From: an uncultured Ruminiclostridium sp.
GTDB lineage: Bacteria > Bacillota > Clostridia > Oscillospirales > Ruminococcaceae
Assembly: GCA_934490165.1 (NCBI GenBank)
Contig: CAKSTB010000012.1
Coordinates: forward strand, 28,651 to 92,650
Reading direction: 5' to 3'
DNA length: 64,000 nt
Shown: one piece after another, positions 60,018 to 64,000 of the stretch
Layout: each line of letters starts with the position of its first letter
Numbering within the stretch: the stretch's first letter is position 1
Made by a program: the position numbers and the translations under genes
Notes under the pieces: model-generated
The model's database searches: none
Told to the model about the DNA's origin: nothing
What the model saw: the letters and a program-made list of their open reading frames with translations, nothing else

Positions 60018-60923
60018 TCACTTCATTATAAGCACTTCGCATTCAAGCATTATGCCTGTCTGCTCTTTTACCTTTTGTTTTACTGTATCGACAACGCCCA
60101 TAACATCGTCAAATGTCGCATTGCCCTTATTTATAACAAACCCGCTGTGCTTAGTGCTGACCTCAGCCCCTCCGCAGGCAGTTCCTTTAAGTCCGCAGAC
60201 CTCGATAAGCCTTGCGGCAAAGTCACCCTCGGGGCGTTTGAAGGTGCTTCCCGCACTCGGATATTCTAGCGGCTGTTTGTCCTTTCTGCGCTCCATCAGC
60301 GTATTCATACGGTCTTTTATCTTACTGCGTTCGCCCTTTGCAAGCTTCATCTTTACCGATGTTATGCACAGCTCGCGTTCTGAGAAAAAGCTGTGTCTGT
60401 AGGAAAGCTCCATTTTTTCAAGCGGTATTTCCTTTATGTTGCCTTTCTCGTCAATATAACGGCAGGATACTACCACATCTTTCATCTCGCCGCCGTATGC
60501 GCCTGCGTTCATAAACACCGCACCGCCGACAGAGCCCGGTATGCCGTATGCAAACTCAAGTCCTGTAAGTTCGTTTTCAAGTGCTACCGTACATACCGCC
60601 GCAAGCGATGCACCCGCGTTGCATTCAATGATATCGCCCTTTACCCGCACAGAGCCGAAATCACTGCCGATAAGCAGTACCGCTCCGTGCAGTCCCTCGT
60701 CCGACACAAGGATATTGCTTCCTCTGCCGACAATGTAGTATCTTATATCATTCTCACGGCACAGCTTTATAAGCTCGCACAGCAGTGCCTCACAGTTTAT
60801 CTTTATCATCACGTCACACGGTCCGCCAATGCGGAACGAGGTGTGCGCTTTCATAGGTTCATTTTTCAGCACGACCGCACCGTACTTTTCGGCGGTCTGC
60901 TCCAATATGCTGTAATTGTTCAA
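60018..60923 (-). CDS. murB: UDP-N-acetylenolpyruvoylglucosamine reductase
   Basis: 301-residue FAD-dependent enzyme forming UDP-MurNAc. HTSFRIGGPCDVMI (27-40), the VGRGSNILVSDEG flavin motif (near 64), AYGIPGSVGGAVFMNAGAYGGEM (near 125) and GSTFKRPEGDFAARLIE (near 225, with the catalytic Ser) show a type II MurB. Length is standard. It belongs to the run hprK to rapZ, as in many Firmicutes where murB neighbours rapZ. Confidence 0.97.
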   Translation of the reverse strand: MNNYSILEQTAEKYGAVVLKNEPMKAHTSFRIGGPCDVMIKINCEALLCELIKLCRENDIRYYIVGRGSNILVSDEGLHGAVLLIGSDFGSVRVKGDIIECNAGASLAAVCTVALENELTGLEFAYGIPGSVGGAVFMNAGAYGGEMKDVVVSCRYIDEKGNIKEIPLEKMELSYRHSFFSERELCITSVKMKLAKGERSKIKDRMNTLMERRKDKQPLEYPSAGSTFKRPEGDFAARLIEVCGLKGTACGGAEVSTKHSGFVINKGNATFDDVMGVVDTVKQKVKEQTGIMLECEVLIMK

Positions 60924-60992
60924 AGCATACTCCTTGTAAATTTATTTTTTTGCGTTTTCCGCCAAATAAACTTCCCCTGTTATGAGCCTATC

Positions 60993-61946
60993 TTAGTCTT
61001 TCAGTCTGTAGAGATTTGCCGCACCGACTATTCCCGCATCATTGCCGAGCTTGCATATACCGAGGATAGTGGAACGTTCGGGATTTATGCAATAGCTCTC
61101 ACGCTTGATATATTCCTCGAGCGGCTTTGTGAGGTAGTCGCCCTCCTTGCAGATACCGCCGCCGATGAGCAGCATTTCCGGCTGGAATGTGTTTACTACG
61201 TTTGTAAGTCCACAGCCGAGATAATTCAGATACTCGTCAACTACAGCCTTACCGCTCTTATCGCCTGCTCTCATAGCGTCAAATGCGGTCTTGCCGTCAA
61301 CCTTGTCAAGGCTGCCCGCAATGCTCCACATCTTGCTGTCCTTATCCTCTTCCATAGCCTTCTTGGTAGCTGTTATCAGCGCAGTAGCCGAGCTGTAAGC
61401 TTCAAAGCAGCCCTTTCTGCCGCAGTTGCACTGTCTGCCGTTGTATTCAATTACAACGTGACCGAGCTCCGCGCCGCAGAAGTTGAAGCCTGTGTAAATT
61501 CTGCCGCCGATAATGATACCGCCGCCTACACCTGTGCCGAGCGTAATTACAACAACGTCCTTGTAGCCCTTGCCCGCACCGCCGAGAACCTCGCCGTATG
61601 CCGCAACGTTAGCATCGTTTTCAACATAAATATCAGTACCCAGACGTTCCTTTAAAAGACCGCCGAGATTAGTATTGTTGAAACCGAGGTTGCACGAATA
61701 AAGCACAACTCCTGTGTTTCTGTCCGCAACACCGGGAGTACCGATACCGATACTGTTGATATCCTTTACACCGATACCCGCTTCCTTACAGGCAAGCTCA
61801 ACACCCTTTGCTATGCTGTCCGCAATTTCTTCCGCAGGACGCGGCAGGTCTGTCTTTATATTTGATTTGCCTACTATCTTAAAATCGTCGTCTACTACTC
61901 CGACCTTTATGTTTGTTCCGCCGAGGTCAATTCCTATGTTGTACAT
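60993..61946 (-). CDS. glcK: ROK-family glucokinase
   Basis: 317-residue ATP-dependent sugar kinase. The N-terminal GIDLGGTNIKVGVVD phosphate motif is at 4-18, GIGTPG near 67, ENDANVAAYGE near 103, LGTGVGGGIIIG near 130, and the zinc motif CNCGRKGCFEAYSS near 168-181. The pattern is that of Firmicute GlcK rather than a ROK repressor, because no N-terminal helix-turn-helix is present. It lies with hprK and pfkA in a carbon-metabolism run. Confidence 0.94.
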   Translation of the reverse strand: MYNIGIDLGGTNIKVGVVDDDFKIVGKSNIKTDLPRPAEEIADSIAKGVELACKEAGIGVKDINSIGIGTPGVADRNTGVVLYSCNLGFNNTNLGGLLKERLGTDIYVENDANVAAYGEVLGGAGKGYKDVVVITLGTGVGGGIIIGGRIYTGFNFCGAELGHVVIEYNGRQCNCGRKGCFEAYSSATALITATKKAMEEDKDSKMWSIAGSLDKVDGKTAFDAMRAGDKSGKAVVDEYLNYLGCGLTNVVNTFQPEMLLIGGGICKEGDYLTKPLEEYIKRESYCINPERSTILGICKLGNDAGIVGAANLYRLKD

Positions 61947-62004
61947 TATGTTATATTTCCTTCCGATATTTAATATATTCTTTGCTTTTTATGCTTATTC
62001 GCCG

Positions 62005-62748
62005 TCAGTCTTCATCGGGCTCTATTTCGCTGTTTGTCTTTATTCCCTTTATTCTGAGAAAATTCTCAAAGCGTTCAAGATCCGCATTGACAACCAGCTC
62101 TTCAGGGAAATCAATATCCTTTAAAAGCGCCTCCGCCTTTTTGAACGCGCCTATCTTACTGCAAAAATGCGCATCGGAGTTGACCATTACATAGCAACCG
62201 TTCTTAGCGCAGGTTGGCAGTATGATATCGTGCAGACGCTGTATCGAGGTCTGACTTCTGAAACGGCTTACGTTGAACTCCATGGCAACGTTCTTTTCTC
62301 TGCACGCCTTTGTCACCGCGTCATAGTCATACGGATAATCCGCAGTTTCGGTATGTCCGAGTACGCACACCTTCGGGTTGTCCATAACCTTTAAATATGC
62401 GTTTGTATGTTGCTCCGCAGTGCCGGGTATTATGCAAGGATTGTGCATTGATGCATTTATCCATTCAACATTGTAATAAATATTATCATCTATGTCAAGT
62501 TCGCCGTCATAACCGATAAGATCAGCTTCAACGCCCTTTATTATACGCACTCCCGACAGGAAATGCGGTATGACGCTCATATTGCAGAAGTGCCATACAT
62601 GCGGCGAGTCCTCCATATTTATGCAGTGGTCGGTCATGCCGAGATAGCTAAGTCCCGCTTTTGCGGCTGAAGCGGCGTTCTCGGTGATAGTCGAGTATGC
62701 GTGATCCGATGCCAACGTATGAGTGTGCATATCAGCAACGAATTTCAT
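62005..62748 (-). CDS. PHP-domain phosphoesterase
   Basis: 247 residues of a stand-alone PHP metal-dependent phosphatase (YcdX-like). ADMHTHTLASDHAYSTI carries the first His pair (5-21), LGMTDHCINM near 37 the next, then KGVEADLI near 71, NASMHNP near 99, GHTETADYPYD near 136, and VNSDAHFCSKIG near 193. These supply the trinuclear metal site. The substrate is unknown. It is cotranscribed with hprK and the glucokinase. Confidence 0.9.
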   Translation of the reverse strand: MKFVADMHTHTLASDHAYSTITENAASAAKAGLSYLGMTDHCINMEDSPHVWHFCNMSVIPHFLSGVRIIKGVEADLIGYDGELDIDDNIYYNVEWINASMHNPCIIPGTAEQHTNAYLKVMDNPKVCVLGHTETADYPYDYDAVTKACREKNVAMEFNVSRFRSQTSIQRLHDIILPTCAKNGCYVMVNSDAHFCSKIGAFKKAEALLKDIDFPEELVVNADLERFENFLRIKGIKTNSEIEPDED

Positions 62749-62810
62749 TTTAAGGTCATATCCTTTCTTTTGTTTGTTCTCACATTTTATTTATCTGTAT
62801 TTTTCTTTTA

Positions 62811-63764
62811 TCAGCCCATGCTTGTAACAGTGTCACTGCTCTCCATATCAAGACCTAAGTTGTCAAGCAGTTCCTGTGCGGCATTGTAGCCCATCTTCTT
62901 CTGTCTGTTGTTCATTGCCGCAACCTCAAGTATAACGGCAAGGTTACGTCCGGGCTTTACGGGGATAGTCAGTGAGGGTACTTTTACGCCGAGGATAGAA
63001 ACATAGTGGTTGTCAACGCCCATTCTGTCATATACCTTTTCAGGGTTCCACAGCTCAAGCTCAACTACCATATCTATCTTTTCGCTTACCTTAACAGCAC
63101 CCATACCGAAAAGCTGTCTTGCATTGATAATGCCGATACCTCTCAGCTCCATAAAGTGACGGATATTGTCGGGCGAACTGCCGACAAGAGTGATATTCGA
63201 TGCTTTTCTTATTTCGACTGCGTCATCGGCTACAAGTCTGTGACCGCGCTTTACAAGCTCGATAGCGGTTTCGCTCTTACCTACGCCGCTCTCACCGAGG
63301 ATAAGCATACCTTCGCCGTATACTTCTATAAGAACGCCGTGACGTGTAATTCTGGGCGCAAGCTGAAGACTTAAGTATGCAACCAGCTTTGATGTAAATG
63401 TCGATGTACTCTCTTCGCTTCTTAAAAGCGGGATATTAAGTTCCTTTGCAAGCTCGCGCATTTCGGGCATAATATCCATACCTCTTGATACTACGACCGC
63501 GGCGGGCTGTTCGCTGAAGAATTTTTTTATTCTCTGTGCTCTTATCTCCGCTCCGCACTGTTCAAGATATGCGGTTTCCGCCTTGCCTATTATCTGTATT
63601 CTGCCCTTGTCGAAATATTCATAAAATCCCGCGAGCTGAAGTCCGGGACGGTTTACATCGATATTTGAGATAAATATCTTTGCAGGTTCCTGCGGTGTGT
63701 GGATAACTTCAAGCTTACACTCATCGATTATTGCCTGTAGCGATACGGTAAATTCCTGTGCCAT
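62811..63764 (-). CDS. hprK: HPr kinase/phosphorylase
   Basis: 317-residue enzyme phosphorylating HPr at a Ser to drive CcpA-dependent catabolite repression. The N-terminal domain ends near 130. The C-terminal kinase has the P-loop GESGVGKSETAIELV near 150, VADDAVEIRK near 175, the signature ELRGIGIINARQLFG near 202, and VPVKPGRN-like TIPVKPGRNLAVILEVAA near 265. The start at 63764 follows AGAGGA. It is first in the operon and fits with the cre-like sites seen at 7.2 kb. Confidence 0.97.
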   Translation of the reverse strand: MAQEFTVSLQAIIDECKLEVIHTPQEPAKIFISNIDVNRPGLQLAGFYEYFDKGRIQIIGKAETAYLEQCGAEIRAQRIKKFFSEQPAAVVVSRGMDIMPEMRELAKELNIPLLRSEESTSTFTSKLVAYLSLQLAPRITRHGVLIEVYGEGMLILGESGVGKSETAIELVKRGHRLVADDAVEIRKASNITLVGSSPDNIRHFMELRGIGIINARQLFGMGAVKVSEKIDMVVELELWNPEKVYDRMGVDNHYVSILGVKVPSLTIPVKPGRNLAVILEVAAMNNRQKKMGYNAAQELLDNLGLDMESSDTVTSMG

Positions 63765-63822
63765 ATTGTTCCTCTTTCTGTTTAATGCTGTATTCCCCGG
63801 GCATAACTGCCCTATCATATCA

Positions 63823-63851
63823 ATTATACTACATTGCCGCTTCTAATGCAA
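63823..63851 (-). promoter_or_regulatory. Promoter of the hprK operon
   Basis: On the minus strand TTGCAT (63846-63851) and TATAAT (63823-63828), 17-base spacer. A palindrome GCTTTT-TT-AAAAGC (63852-63865) abuts the -35. Confidence 0.8.
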
Positions 63852-63927
63852 GCTTTTTTAAAAGCACGCTGTTCAGCCCGCTTTTACTATTTTATCACCG
63901 TTTCGCGGTGATATTACACAGAAAAAG

Positions 63928-63967
63928 AAGCTGTGACGAAATGTAAAAATTTCATCACAGCTTTTTT
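63928..63967. terminator. Bidirectional terminator upstream of hprK
   Basis: AAGCTGTGA (63928-63936) and the GAAAT that follows pair with ATTTC and TCACAGCTT around a GTAAAA loop, with one bulged position. T-runs occur on both strands. It probably ends a transcript arriving from beyond the window. Confidence 0.65.
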
Positions 63968-64000
63968 CGTAGAAATTTTCCACCGGCAATAAAGAAACGT

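Noticed and set aside
60393..61655. Plus-strand open frame of 420 codons opposite murB and the glucokinase gene
   Set aside because: It lies entirely antisense to two well-supported genes, crosses their intergenic gap, and its residues (Cys/His/Tyr/Arg-rich) are typical of the reverse frame of a GC-biased gene.
1..64000. CRISPR arrays, complete insertion sequences, rRNA operons, replication origin
   Set aside because: No regularly spaced direct repeats, transposase genes with terminal repeats, rRNA segments or DnaA-box clusters were recognised.

Overview
The window looks like a chromosomal segment of a strictly anaerobic gut Firmicute of the Oscillospiraceae/Ruminococcaceae, and resembles [Eubacterium] siraeum-type genomes. 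This is an inference from gene content: hprK, rapZ-whiA and dnaE-pfkA neighbourhoods typical of Firmicutes, rubrerythrin, GTP-type PEP carboxykinase, a folT gene behind a tetrahydrofolate-type riboswitch, and many consensus TTGACA-17-TATAAT promoters. Most of the sequence is ordinary core genome of moderate GC. One stretch (about 33.3-37.0 kb) is clearly more AT-rich and holds remnants of a mobile element.

Layout. 0-7.2 kb: the end of a sodium/amino-acid symporter, pckG, and a minus-strand sugar ABC transporter (lipoprotein plus two permeases) with LacI/CcpA-like operators upstream. 7.5-19.0 kb: a purine biosynthesis operon (purE, purC, a PurF paralogue lacking the catalytic cysteine, purF, purM, purN, a PurO-type IMP cyclohydrolase, a stand-alone AICAR transformylase, three unrelated envelope or unknown genes, purD), preceded by a small leader ORF ending in a terminator-like hairpin. 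19.1-25.3 kb: secG, lipoproteins, an OmpR-type two-component system, small unknown proteins and a pyridoxal kinase. 25.5-33.3 kb: tRNA-Thr and tRNA-Tyr, an SDR, rubrerythrin, a Gfo/Idh/MocA oxidoreductase, an FMN reductase, a SpoU methyltransferase, a patatin and an RlmD-type methyltransferase.

33.3-37.0 kb: an AT-rich island with a broken Cys-rich KTR gene, a HEAT-repeat ORF that appears to sit inside that gene, two serine-recombinase C-terminal remnants, and a PD-(D/E)XK-like nuclease gene split by one in-frame TAA. 37.1-46.9 kb (minus strand): tRNA-Ser and a cell-envelope group consisting of a RluA pseudouridine synthase, Ddl, a zinc-ribbon protein, a membrane-anchored MurF-like ligase, an alpha/beta hydrolase, a DUF368 (PopT-type) protein and a P-type ATPase homologue whose catalytic motifs are degraded. 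47.0-50.7 kb (plus): a VTC-domain polyphosphate polymerase-like protein, a DUF4956 membrane protein and a Cthe_2159-type beta-helix lipoprotein. 50.7-63.8 kb (minus): proC, folT with its riboswitch, pfkA, dnaE, whiA, a P-loop/DUF4869 pair, rapZ, murB, a ROK glucokinase, a PHP phosphoesterase and hprK.

The strongest new observation links two distant loci. The promoters of the two-component system (21.3 kb) and of the VTC/DUF4956/beta-helix operon (47.1 kb) share a direct repeat with identical geometry: box, 5 nt, box, 10 nt, -10. This suggests that the two-component system autoregulates and also controls that operon. Other leads are the degenerate P-type ATPase next to DUF368, the P-loop/DUF4869 pair lying where yvcK is usually found, the leader ORF ahead of purE, and the interrupted nuclease gene. 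No CRISPR array, complete insertion sequence or replication origin was recognised.
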